Counted from the first letter of the stretch, positions 52,683 to 61,192 are shown. The stretch is DNA of 64,000 bases from Streptomyces sp. NBC_01716 (GCF_036248275.1 NZ_CP109181.1:4774001-4838000), one strand, 5' to 3'. The notes: generated by a model not told the origin, from the sequence alone. Translations and numbers: made by a program.

Positions 52683-52825
52683 GCAGTTACGAGCCTCCGG
52701 CGTGAACACACCTCACTATGAGGCCGGTTCGGACCCGAGGCAGGGGTGAGGCGACGGGCTTGGCACCGGACCCGCTGACGGAGAGCGGCCCCCGTCTCCC
52801 TGGGCACGGACGACGACGGTGCCCG

Positions 52826-53797
52826 TCAGCCGGCCGGAGCGCGCAGGAGCCGGTCCTTGGTGCTCTCGGGCAGCACCCGGCGCAGGACCGGAGCCGAAGA
52901 GGCAAGGGATGCGGCAAATGCCGCGACGAGATCCTGCGGCACACCGGCGGAGAACGACGCCGCCCACAAGTACGGTGCGCCAAGGGCGGGTTCGGCCCAC
53001 GCCTGCCACCCCGTGGCACCTGCTTCGTCGGCCGCCACGGTCAGGGCGCGCGGGTCACCATCCTGGATGAGCGGCGGCACCTCGCCGAGGCTCACGCACG
53101 TGGTGAACATCGGGTCCACCGCCCCGGAACGGGGATGATCGATGTCGCGCAGCCAGCCGCGCGTGGTGAGCGTGTCGAGGACCAGCTCGGGCCCCACGGA
53201 CGAGGCCGTGGGCTGCTCACGTTTGTTGAGAGCGGCGAGGAAGTCGCCGAGGACCTCACCGGGGATGCCGGGGGTGAAGTAGGCGGACCACGCGGCGAGC
53301 GGACTGCCGGTGTCCTCACGGGCGGAGACCTGCCAGGCGACCGGCAACTCCCCCAGGAGAAACGGCTCATCTGCCAGGACCCACTGGGCCCAGCGCAGCG
53401 TGTCCTGGCTGATGTGCAGAACGGTACTGCGCAGAACCTGCCGGTCCTCCGCTGCTTCATCCTGCTCGCGCCTGCCACGGACAACCGTGAGATTCGCCCA
53501 GCCGAACCCGGTGAGCGTGTCGGCCACCCTCTCGTAGAGCAGGTCGTCGTCACCGGCCAGATACCGGGGACCAACCCAGAACGCGGAAGGCGGGTCGGAG
53601 GGGAAAGGATCGACAGGGTGGTGCGGGTGCAGAAACACCTCCAGGAATCGAGCGGGCCTTACTGCCCACTGGCACGGCGCGCGGAGCGGCGCTGGACCGG
53701 GCCCTGAGGCGAGGACAACGTCGAGATCGCGCGGCCGAAGCCACCGGTGGAGTGCAAACTTCGGCGGGAAACGCCGACTCGCCGAAGAGTCCAGCAC
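52826..53797 (-). CDS. DUF317-domain protein (two copies)
   Basis: A 323-residue protein of the Streptomyces-typical DUF317 family. The first unit includes FWVGPRYLAGDDDLLYERVA and LTGFGWANLTVVRGRREQD; the second ends TGWQAWAEPALGAPYLWAAS FSAGVPQDLVAAFAASLAS. DUF317 genes are common on integrative elements and near developmental loci; the function is unknown. The GTG start has no clear ribosome site. It is isolated and runs against the mobilization genes. Confidence 0.78.
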   Translation of the reverse strand: MLDSSASRRFPPKFALHRWLRPRDLDVVLASGPGPAPLRAPCQWAVRPARFLEVFLHPHHPVDPFPSDPPSAFWVGPRYLAGDDDLLYERVADTLTGFGWANLTVVRGRREQDEAAEDRQVLRSTVLHISQDTLRWAQWVLADEPFLLGELPVAWQVSAREDTGSPLAAWSAYFTPGIPGEVLGDFLAALNKREQPTASSVGPELVLDTLTTRGWLRDIDHPRSGAVDPMFTTCVSLGEVPPLIQDGDPRALTVAADEAGATGWQAWAEPALGAPYLWAASFSAGVPQDLVAAFAASLASSAPVLRRVLPESTKDRLLRAPAG

Positions 53798-54349
53798 GCG
53801 CTGGGCAATGATGCGGACCGCGGACGGTTATGGAAGGAACCAGGTCTCAGAGGAGCACGGTCACGGGCTTCCATCTCTCTGACTTAGGAGTTTCCTGGAA
53901 GGTCATCCACGTTGACATGCTTCTGAAGCCGTTGCCAGTCCTTCTGGGGATCTTTCCTGTCTGCCCCCGGCGAATCTTCCCTTGCAATCCAATCGAGGCG
54001 TTAACGGCGAATCCAGCCGTTTCGGCTTCTCCGACACTGAATCTAGTCGTGAGGCCGCACGGCATTCCCCCATTCGGCCTTGGCGTACGTGCACCGGAGG
54101 AGATGGTCGTGTCCATCACCGTAGAGATCATCGCCCACGCCAACGGGGCGAGCGGACTACCGCTGTTTCTGCGCACCGGCCCCATCCAATGTGCCGTAGC
54201 CGAGATACTGCCACCGCACACCTTGAGTGATTGATCCCGCAACACTTACGCTGACGGCCGTTACTGTGTGTGGCGCAGGGTGAACAGCCCGCTGAACATG
54301 GTTCGTTCGGGTTGTCTGCGGGATGCGGGGGTGCAGGTTGGACAACTCC
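53798..54349. other. Low-GC gap upstream of the ABC-3C operon, with a possible tiny ORF
   Basis: About 550 bp with GC near 55%, well below the surroundings, and no frame with coding bias; it looks like decayed or foreign DNA. An ATG at 54103 with GGAGGAG upstream opens a 43-codon frame to 54234 (MVVSITVEIIAHANGASGLP...), which could be a small gene but has no support beyond its ribosome site. The right end carries the probable ABC-3C promoter. Confidence 0.45.
54223..54252 (+). promoter_or_regulatory. Candidate promoter of the ABC-3C operon
   Basis: TTGAGT and TACGCT are spaced by 18 nt, about 100 bp before the effector gene. Both hexamers fit the vegetative consensus well for this GC-rich genome. 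Confidence 0.45.
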
Positions 54350-55309
54350 ATGCCGGTGGCAGCTGGTGTGCCGCCGATCCATTTTGGAGTGCACGCGCTG
54401 CGAACCGGAAGCGCGGACGGGGCGCGGGCCGACTTCGAGCAGATGCTCGCGCAGCTAGCTAGTGCGACCAATCCGAACGTCCGCATGATCGCGGCGAATC
54501 CGGGCGACTGGGGAATTGACGCCTTCGCCGGTGACCTCGGGGGCGCCATCACGGTCTGGCAGTCCAAGTACTTCATGCCGAAGACCACCACCAGCCAGTC
54601 CCAGCAGATTCGCGACTCTCTCGCGAACGGCCTCAAGGCCGCTGCGGCCAACGGTCACACCATCACGCTCTGGATCCTGTGCGTCCCCTCCAGCATGGAC
54701 GGGCCGGCAGCCAAATGGTGGGACGGCTGGAAGAAAAGGCAGGAGAAGGCGCATGGCCTCGTCATCGAGCTGTGGGACGAGACCACACTCGTGAAGAAGC
54801 TGCAGAGCCCCGAAGGCGACCACGTTCGACGCGCCTATTACGAGCCCTTCACCGCGCCCGCCGCCCCCGCCCAGGGGCAGATGCGTCTCGTGCTGGACGT
54901 GGAAGAGGGCACGGCGACGGCGCTCGACTCGGCTCTGTTCGTACGCCAGATGACCGAGGCCGGCCACGTCGAACTGGACTCGGCCAAAAGGCAGTTCTTC
55001 AACGCCGACCTGGTGGCGCGCGAAGTTGCACACAAGGGCGTGCCGACTGAGGTCGCTGCGCTGAGCTCTGCTGACGCCACCCTTCACGGCGTGTGGGAGA
55101 TGCAGTTCAACGAGTGCTCGGCCGAGGGCACCCTCACCGCTCTGCACGGCCGGGTGTGGCGCGAGGTGCGCGGAGAGCACGACAAACTGCCCAAGGTGCT
55201 GCGTCTGGAGGTGACGCACAGCTGGGGTCTGGTCCACCGACTGGTCGACAACCGGCGGGCAGGGTGGGTCACGCACTGGCGACAGATCGCGAGTGGTCAT
55301 GGCGATTGA
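54350..55309 (+). CDS. ABC-three-component system effector, Mrr-like nuclease plus C-terminal domain
   Basis: A 319-residue protein with two parts. The N-terminal half is a restriction-endonuclease-like fold with an Mrr-type active site: GDWGIDAFAG (Asp57) and VWQSKYF (Gln71, Lys73), with Glu30 on the first helix. The C-terminal half (about 185-315: RQMTEAGHVELDSAKRQFFN, WEMQFNECSAEGTLTALHGR) resembles the dedicated C-terminal domains of ABC-3C effectors, thought to couple to the middle component and ATPase. No good ribosome site is seen; an ATG 27 bp upstream is an alternative. It heads the three-gene operon. Confidence 0.75.
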   Translation: MPVAAGVPPIHFGVHALRTGSADGARADFEQMLAQLASATNPNVRMIAANPGDWGIDAFAGDLGGAITVWQSKYFMPKTTTSQSQQIRDSLANGLKAAAANGHTITLWILCVPSSMDGPAAKWWDGWKKRQEKAHGLVIELWDETTLVKKLQSPEGDHVRRAYYEPFTAPAAPAQGQMRLVLDVEEGTATALDSALFVRQMTEAGHVELDSAKRQFFNADLVAREVAHKGVPTEVAALSSADATLHGVWEMQFNECSAEGTLTALHGRVWREVRGEHDKLPKVLRLEVTHSWGLVHRLVDNRRAGWVTHWRQIASGHGD

Positions 55310-55356
55310 GATCTCCCGACCGTCCGTATCGCGCGACCACCGATGAGGAGCATGCC

Positions 55357-55932
55357 GTGCAAGCAGACCGACCGGTTGTGATGCCCGAAGACGAGGTTCC
55401 TTTCCGCCTCGCTCAACTGCTTTTGCTCCTCGACGCCGTTGCCGCGCAGGACGCGAACGGGGCGACCCTGGAACGCATCGGGTACTACGACTTCCTGTCC
55501 GCGAACCCCTTCCTCGTCGTTCCCTCCGAGGGGCGGGAAGCAAGCCTCCTGCGGCTGGCCGGATTCGACCCGCAGGTCCTCGCCTACGCCTCCTCCTCAC
55601 AGCGATTCACGAGCCGGCGCGAACGGATCCAGCACGACCTGGCGCTCCTGGTGGCCCACGGGTACTGCCGCATCCGAAATCGCAACGGCTCCCTCACCTA
55701 CTCGATCACCGAGGCCGGTCAGGAACTCGGCGGGCAGTTCACTGCCACCTACGCCACCTCCTTCGCTACCGCCGCCGACATCGTCGTCCGCCAGCTCCGC
55801 AAGCTGACCGACAAAAGGCTGCGCGAGCAGACCGCGCTGTGGCTCAGGCCGGATGGGCCCGGCGGACCTGCGGCTGCCCTCATGAGCGTCCTGGGGCCAG
55901 GACCCGTGCTGGAAACGTCCTGGGAGGGATGA
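55357..55932 (+). CDS. ABC-three-component system middle component
   Basis: A 191-residue protein with a winged-helix look: RLAQLLLLLDAVAAQDANGA, ERIGYYDFLSANPFLV, then SRRERIQHDLALLVAHGYCR and SLTYSITEAGQELGGQFTAT. This matches the small middle-component proteins encoded between effector and ATPase in ABC-3C systems. GAGGAG lies 6 nt before the GTG. The stop overlaps an ATG of the ATPase gene, so translation is coupled. It probably bridges effector and ATPase. Confidence 0.78.
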   Translation: MQADRPVVMPEDEVPFRLAQLLLLLDAVAAQDANGATLERIGYYDFLSANPFLVVPSEGREASLLRLAGFDPQVLAYASSSQRFTSRRERIQHDLALLVAHGYCRIRNRNGSLTYSITEAGQELGGQFTATYATSFATAADIVVRQLRKLTDKRLREQTALWLRPDGPGGPAAALMSVLGPGPVLETSWEG

Positions 55933-55937
55933 TCACC

Positions 55938-57953
55938 ATGGAGCCGCTTCCCGGCATCCGCATCCGCCGCCTGCGCCTGGTCGGCATGGAGCGGTCCTAC
56001 GACGTCGACTTCACTGCCGAACAGCGGGTACGGAACCTCTCCGTCATCGCCGGGGCGTTCAGCTCCGGCAAAACAGCGGTACTGGAGTTCATCGCTTACG
56101 GGCTCGGCGCGAAACGGCACCCCCGCCACCAGGAGGTACTGCGCAGAGTCCGTTCCTGCCTCCTGGAAGTTGAGCTCTCCGGCGAGCCGCACGTGATCGA
56201 GCGATCGGTCGGAGAGCCCTCGAAGGTCGCTTTCGTACGCCGCGGAACGCTCGACAGCAGGCCCGTGCCCAGGGCCGAGAGCAGGCCCGTCGACCCGCCC
56301 GGGGCACCGGAGAGCCTGTCCTCCCTCCTTCTGAGCCACTGCAAGCTCGAAGGCGTCCAGCTACGCGAAGCGCCCACCAACAGCGAGTCCCGCACGGATC
56401 CGCTTAGCTTCCGCGACTTGATGTGGCTCGCCTTCCTTCCCAACGAACGCGTCGCGGACAAGAACTTCCTGTTCGAGAACGACCACATGCGCAAGCACAA
56501 ACTGAGGCAGGTCGTCGACGTCGCCTTCGGGGTCCACGACGACCGCGCCGTCGAACTCGGCCAGCGCATCCAGGAACTCGGCGGCAGGCTCAACCGCGCC
56601 AAGACCGAACTCGAAGCAGCCCGTACCTTCGTCGTCGAGCAGGCTCCCACCGCACTGAACGGCGAACCCACACCCGCCGTCCACGAACGGCAGCTGGCCG
56701 ACATCACCAGCCAACTGGAGGAGTTGGACCGCCGCGCGCAGGCGGGAACCCAGTTCGCGGCCCAGCTGCGCTACCAGCACAAAACGGCGGCCGAGAACTC
56801 TCGCCGGGCGGCAGCAGTCCTGCGGGACTGCGAAACGCAAATCCAACGCCTGATGCCTCTCCGAGCACAGTACGCCGACGATCTCCTCAAGCTCGGCATG
56901 CTCGGCGAAGCACAACGGCTCTTCGACCCCTTGAGCGTCACCACCTGCCCCGCCTGCCTGAACCGGCTGTCCGCTCTCCCCACCGTCGACAACGGACGCT
57001 GCAGCCTCTGCCGTCACGAACTGACTTCAATGGAAGGGGCATTGACCCTGGGTAGTGCCGACACCGGTAGCCAGGCCGGGGACAGCCGGGTGGACGTCGC
57101 GGCCGAGACCCGGTCCACCAAGGCCCGCCTCAAGGAGATCACCAGCTACATCGATGAGCTAGGCGCCTCGCTCGCCTCACTCAAGCTCCGGGCGGAAGAC
57201 GCGGCCCTCCGGGAAGAGGAAGCCGCCACCGCGCTGGACGCCGCCACGTCACCTTCCGTCTCACCCTTCCTCGCCGCCCGCGACAACCTGCACCGAAGGC
57301 GCGAACAGGTCCTGCGCCAACTCGAACAGGCTGAGAGCGCGCTCAAGCTCCGCGAAGGACTCGCCAAACGGGCCGACGCCGTGCAACGCCACGAAACCCA
57401 GATCGCTCGTCTCCGCGAAGAACTTGCGCGGCTCGGGGACGCCTCCCACGACCGTGATCGGGTCATCGCCAAGATCAGCGGCCGGTACGGCGAACTCCTG
57501 CGGGCCTGGCGCTACCCCAAGGTGAGTACGCCCTTCATCAAAACCGACCTCACCCCGTTCGTGCGCGGTGAGCCGTACCAGGAAGCCTCGTCTGGCGCCC
57601 GCACCCTGCTGACTCTGGCCTGGCAGCTGGCCGTCTTCGAGGTCGCCGTCGAAGAAGGGGCCGCGCACCCGGGATTCCTCATGATCGACAGCCCTCAGAA
57701 GAACCTCGGCCACGGCGGCACCCTTGATGCCGTGATCGCGGACGCCGTCGCCATCGACGACTTCTACGGCCACCTCTCCCTCTGGCTCGCGGACCGCGGC
57801 AGTCGAGCACAGCTGATCGTCGCCGACAACAGCCCGCCACCGCTGGTGGAAGGCAGCGTGGTGGTGCGCTACAGCCGCAACGAGGACCGTCCGCCGTATG
57901 GGCTGATCGAGGACGAAACCAGCGCGGACGAAGAGGCGGAAGCCGGCGCGTGA
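55938..57953 (+). CDS. ABC-three-component system ATPase (Rad50/SMC-like) with zinc ribbon
   Basis: A 671-residue ABC ATPase. Walker A is GAFSSGKT at residues 39-46. Long coiled coils flank a zinc ribbon C337-P-A-C340 ... C355-S-L-C358 at the apex. A signature-like ASSGARTLLTLAWQL and Walker B HPGFLMIDSPQK (Asp584) follow. This is the SMC/RecN-like clade of conflict-system ATPases. GGAGGG is 9 nt before the ATG at 55938; the ATG at 55929 overlaps the middle-component stop but is too close to the site. It probably senses invading DNA or replication intermediates and licenses the effector. Confidence 0.85.
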   Translation: MEPLPGIRIRRLRLVGMERSYDVDFTAEQRVRNLSVIAGAFSSGKTAVLEFIAYGLGAKRHPRHQEVLRRVRSCLLEVELSGEPHVIERSVGEPSKVAFVRRGTLDSRPVPRAESRPVDPPGAPESLSSLLLSHCKLEGVQLREAPTNSESRTDPLSFRDLMWLAFLPNERVADKNFLFENDHMRKHKLRQVVDVAFGVHDDRAVELGQRIQELGGRLNRAKTELEAARTFVVEQAPTALNGEPTPAVHERQLADITSQLEELDRRAQAGTQFAAQLRYQHKTAAENSRRAAAVLRDCETQIQRLMPLRAQYADDLLKLGMLGEAQRLFDPLSVTTCPACLNRLSALPTVDNGRCSLCRHELTSMEGALTLGSADTGSQAGDSRVDVAAETRSTKARLKEITSYIDELGASLASLKLRAEDAALREEEAATALDAATSPSVSPFLAARDNLHRRREQVLRQLEQAESALKLREGLAKRADAVQRHETQIARLREELARLGDASHDRDRVIAKISGRYGELLRAWRYPKVSTPFIKTDLTPFVRGEPYQEASSGARTLLTLAWQLAVFEVAVEEGAAHPGFLMIDSPQKNLGHGGTLDAVIADAVAIDDFYGHLSLWLADRGSRAQLIVADNSPPPLVEGSVVVRYSRNEDRPPYGLIEDETSADEEAEAGA

Positions 57954-58205
57954 AAGGCACTCCCAGCCACAGGGCCTTTCCTCGGTGGCAGGCTGATCCA
58001 GAAACCGCAGCGTTGCGGATCACTCACTCAGCAGTTGAGGCGCGGGTTCGGGTCTGATGGCAGCCCGGCAGCCACATGTCGATGCCGTCAGCCTGGTGAT
58101 CAGTCGGTGACGACGCCGCGTACGTATCTGCCGTACGGGGGACACACACTGGGCGCCGCCCTTGAGCGCACGGCTGCGGGTCAGCCGGCGGCGACAATCG
58201 CGGTC

Positions 58206-58676
58206 ATGACATCGATGACGGAGACCTTCCGCCAGGCCCTGCAGACTGCGCTGGCCGGCCGGGAGACGGTGAGCATCCGCAGCACGCTGATCGAGACGCT
58301 GGAACGGGATCCCTCCAAGGGAGAGATCTCGGCAGCTAACAAGGCGGCCCGGAGGATCGCCGAGAACGGGGACGCGGTTCTCATCTCCCTGCTTCCCGAC
58401 CAGGCCGGCGCCGACGCCTACGTGCCCACGGCTCCTGGGGCCAGGGGGCGTGCGTCGAACTACCTGACCCTGGACGAGAAGATCATCAAGGACTTGCCCT
58501 GCCGCGTCGAGTTCGCCACGGAGAAGTGGGACGCGCTCATCGACGAAGGCATACGGCTCAGCCAACAGATGATCGAGAGCGACCCGCTTCTGTCGGCGGT
58601 CCTGCCCGGCTGGAAGGCCGAACCGCGGGCCGAGGAACGGGCCCGCCTTATGACGGAGGCAGCAGGGGCCAGTTGA
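58206..58676 (+). CDS. Hypothetical protein downstream of the ABC-3C operon
   Basis: A 156-residue helical protein with no recognised domain. Segments include TETFRQALQTALAGRETVSI, KGEISAANKAARRIAENGDA and LIDEGIRLSQQMIESDPLLS. The frame stays open upstream (GTG near 58107), and no clear ribosome site picks the start. It lies 250 bp after the ATPase gene; an AAAGGC/GCCTTT hairpin near 57950 may end the ABC-3C transcript, so it need not belong to that system. Confidence 0.55.
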   Translation: MTSMTETFRQALQTALAGRETVSIRSTLIETLERDPSKGEISAANKAARRIAENGDAVLISLLPDQAGADAYVPTAPGARGRASNYLTLDEKIIKDLPCRVEFATEKWDALIDEGIRLSQQMIESDPLLSAVLPGWKAEPRAEERARLMTEAAGAS

Positions 58677-58964
58677 CCCGCCTTCAGTATGCCGGCGCCA
58701 GCACACAGAGTGGGAAGTGTGGCGCTGGCGGTGGAGCCTCGAAGCACCGGCACTCCATCGCCGCACCGCTTCGATGACTCCCACCTGGATCCGCGGCCCA
58801 TCAGACATGGCTTAGGGCGGCCTCACAGGGGCCCTAATAGGCGGTCACAAACACCCGTCCGTGACGCCGTTGCTGTCCTGGTTAGCCGACCGGCTGTCTG
58901 TATGGGCACGCCTCCGCGAACCGTAGCCTGGTGACACTCTGACAAGATCGGAGAGTTGGTCACT

Positions 58965-59909
58965 GTGGCTACGTATCTCGTCGGCTCGCGCGCAAGCAAT
59001 CTGGCGAAGGCCCAAGTGCGGGAGTATCTGCGGCCTTTGCGTGAGCGATTTCCGGACACCGCTTTCACGCACCGCGTGATCTTGGAGGGGGGCGACAAGG
59101 ACCGTAGGTCGCTCCTGTCGGACGTCTCCGTGGTCAATGGTGGGTCGGCGTTCAGCAATGAGCAGGAGGCGGCCCTGTCGCGAGGCGACGTGGATGTGGT
59201 TGTTCATTCGCTCAAAGACCTTCCGACGGCGAACCCGAGTGGTCTGATGCTGCTGCCGCCGCCGGGGCGTGAGGACGTACGCGATGCGCTGTGCGGCTCA
59301 ACCCTCGCCGGATTGAGGAAGGGTGCACGGGTGGGGACCGGTGCTCCTCGGCGGATAGCGCAGCTTCTCGCGGTGCGCCCCGACCTTGAGATCGTTCCGA
59401 TCCGGGGGAACGTCCCGCCCCGCCTGAAGAAGATCGAAACGCACGGGCTGGACGCGGTAGTTCTCGCCGCTGCGGGGCTTCACCGGCTCGGACTGGACGA
59501 CGCGATCGGCGAGTTGCTGCCGCTGGATCTTTTCCCGCCGAGCCCCGGACAGGGCGCGTTGGGGATTCAGGTGCGTACGGACGATTCTTCGGCCCCGTTG
59601 CGCCGGATGCTGTCGACGGTCGGTGACGTGGCCGTGGACGCGGAGATCAGGGCGGAACGTGCGTTGCTCGCCGAGCTGCATGGTGGGTGCAGTGTGCCCG
59701 TGGGCGCGTACGCCGAGACGCTGCCGGACGGGGAGCTCCGGCTGTTCGGTCAGGTCAGTTCGCTGGACGGTACCGAGCAGATCTCCGCGACGCTGGGCGG
59801 CCCGTCCGCCGAGCCGGAAAAGCTCGGTGCGGCCCTGGCCGCGATGCTCGTCGGCCTGGGCGCGCATTCGATCCTTGACGCGGTGCGGGTCGCTCTCGCC
59901 GCTAAGTGA
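58965..59909 (+). CDS. Divergent hydroxymethylbilane synthase (HemC-like)
   Basis: A 314-residue porphobilinogen deaminase homologue. The catalytic Asp85 is in VVHSLKDLPTANP, the Arg pairs in GAPRRIAQLLAVRPDLEIVP and IRGNVPPRLKKI, and the dipyrromethane-cofactor Cys242 in LHGGCSVPVGAYAE. The usual GGKGLFVKELE loop reads GGSAFSNEQE, so loop lysines are lost and GTSSLRR is GTGAPRR. It converges with a HemB-like gene (8-bp overlap). Since the core chromosome should have its own hemC, this is an accessory paralogue, perhaps making a special pyrrole. The GTG start has GGAGAG upstream; TTG 58956 is less likely. Confidence 0.82.
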   Translation: MATYLVGSRASNLAKAQVREYLRPLRERFPDTAFTHRVILEGGDKDRRSLLSDVSVVNGGSAFSNEQEAALSRGDVDVVVHSLKDLPTANPSGLMLLPPPGREDVRDALCGSTLAGLRKGARVGTGAPRRIAQLLAVRPDLEIVPIRGNVPPRLKKIETHGLDAVVLAAAGLHRLGLDDAIGELLPLDLFPPSPGQGALGIQVRTDDSSAPLRRMLSTVGDVAVDAEIRAERALLAELHGGCSVPVGAYAETLPDGELRLFGQVSSLDGTEQISATLGGPSAEPEKLGAALAAMLVGLGAHSILDAVRVALAAK

Positions 59910-60876
59910 GCTGGCGGGCGATGTCGAGCGCCGCGTACGTGAGGCTGCCGCTCGCCCCGGCCCTCTTGAGCATGGTGAACAGCTCGACCAGGAGTCGGAC
60001 GTCCCGCTCTCCCGTCTCGGGCTCGACCCGTGTCATGGACGTGTACTCGCCGGAGACCGAGAACGGGAACAGGGGTGCGCGGGTGACTCCCCGGAGGGTG
60101 GCGAGCACGTCCGCAGTGAACTGTGCGGGCTCCAGCAGGATCATGTCGGCGCCGGCTGCTTCCATGCGTAAGGCCGTGTCGACGAACTGGTCGGCCCTCC
60201 CGGGGTTGATCTGGAATTCCCGGTTGAGCCCCGCTTTGGGGGTGGCGCCCATCGTGAGGCGGAATCCGTCGTACAGGCTGGACCAGAAGATCACGTGCGG
60301 CATGACGGACACGCCGTCGTACCCGGACTGGTCAAGTGCCTTCCGTACGCCGGCGACCGTGCCGAGCACCATGGACGCGGGGCCCACGATGTCCGCGCCC
60401 GCTTCCGCGTGAGCCACTGCCTGCCGGGATGTGATCTCGACGGTGGCGGCCACGTCCGGACGACCATCGCGGTCGGTGAGGTAGCAGACCCCGTCGGCGG
60501 TGTAGGAGCAGAGACACGTTTCCGTCATGACCGCGAGGTCCGGCACGGTGTCCTTGCAGGCATGCACGGCCCGCGCCATGAGCGAGTCGGGGGCGAGTGA
60601 GATTTCCGCCGTGGCGTCCCGCTCGGAGGACTCGGCGAACAGCTTCACGGACGGGATGCCCAGGTGGGCGGCGTCGCGCATCACCGCAGGAATGCCGGCG
60701 AGGGTGACCGTGGGCATGGGCCGGTCGGCAGGGTCTTCGGTGACGAGCAGCACCATCGACAGATCGGCGGGGGTGAGTACCCGCGGCTCCAGCAGTCGCC
60801 GAACGGCCGGACGGCTTCGTAACGGGCTCGTCGCCCTGGAGTCGGTCCGGGATCGGTTCTCGGTGGTGGCGGTCAT
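59902..60876 (-). CDS. HemB-like protein lacking both Schiff-base lysines
   Basis: A 324-residue homologue of 5-aminolevulinate dehydratase of normal length. The zinc cysteines are kept (CLCSYTADGVC: 121, 123, 131), as are SHAEAGADIV-like AHAEAGADIVGPASMV, FSVSGEY and SLTYAA. The two catalytic lysines are not: VIFWSSLYDGFR aligns without gaps to TKFASSFYGPFR (Lys to Ile196), and MILLEPAQ to MVKPAG (Lys to Glu249). It therefore cannot use the standard double Schiff-base mechanism. GAGGGACC precedes the ATG. It is the last gene of a reverse-strand run that includes two tiny peptide genes. Confidence 0.82.
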   Translation of the reverse strand: MTATTENRSRTDSRATSPLRSRPAVRRLLEPRVLTPADLSMVLLVTEDPADRPMPTVTLAGIPAVMRDAAHLGIPSVKLFAESSERDATAEISLAPDSLMARAVHACKDTVPDLAVMTETCLCSYTADGVCYLTDRDGRPDVAATVEITSRQAVAHAEAGADIVGPASMVLGTVAGVRKALDQSGYDGVSVMPHVIFWSSLYDGFRLTMGATPKAGLNREFQINPGRADQFVDTALRMEAAGADMILLEPAQFTADVLATLRGVTRAPLFPFSVSGEYTSMTRVEPETGERDVRLLVELFTMLKRAGASGSLTYAALDIARQLT

Positions 60877-60911
60877 CTGGGGTCCCTCGTTTCGGATGGT
60901 CAAGACGGGGT

Positions 60912-60951
60912 GGCCCCGAGCGGCGAACGTCGCTGATCTCCACTCGGGGCC
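60912..60951 (-). promoter_or_regulatory. Hairpin between peptide gene and hemB-like gene
   Basis: GGCCCCGAG and CTCGGGGCC form a perfect 9-bp stem with a 22-nt loop in the leader of the hemB-like gene, 80 nt after the peptide-gene stop. It could be a partial terminator or processing site that lowers hemB-like expression relative to the peptides. Confidence 0.5.
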
Positions 60952-61030
60952 GTTCTCGCACGCCGGGCGCTTACCGAAGTGCTCGCGGTGAGCGCTGCGG
61001 CGTTGGGGGACGGGGTGTAGCGCGTGCGCG

Positions 61031-61192
61031 CTACTTCGCGCCCTTCTTCTTCGCTTCCTTGGCTGCCGCCCGCCGGTCCGCCCGGTTGCCGTTCGCGTCC
61101 GGAGTGGCGCCCAGCGCTCTACTCCTGCGGACGGTGTATCCGTCCGTCGCACCACCGGTATGGGTCTGCGTCGCCTTGGGCTTCTTCGTCAC
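61031..61192 (-). CDS. Small basic peptide (53 aa), function unknown
   Basis: The reverse strand encodes a 53-residue peptide: an N-terminal TKKPKATQTHTGGATDGYTV and a Lys/Ala/Arg tail (ADRRAAAKEAKKKGAK). A GGGGGAACCAG site precedes the GTG. It lies between the 48-residue peptide gene and the hemB-like gene, same strand. It is too small for most gene callers, but start, ribosome site and context support it. It could be a nucleic-acid binding peptide or a modified-peptide precursor. Confidence 0.55.
   Translation of the reverse strand: MTKKPKATQTHTGGATDGYTVRRSRALGATPDANGNRADRRAAAKEAKKKGAK

Noticed and set aside
53830..54245. Overlapping 130-codon frames on both strands before the ABC-3C operon
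   Set aside because: Neither has third-position GC bias or a recognisable domain; only the 43-codon tail with a ribosome site is mentioned as a weak possibility.
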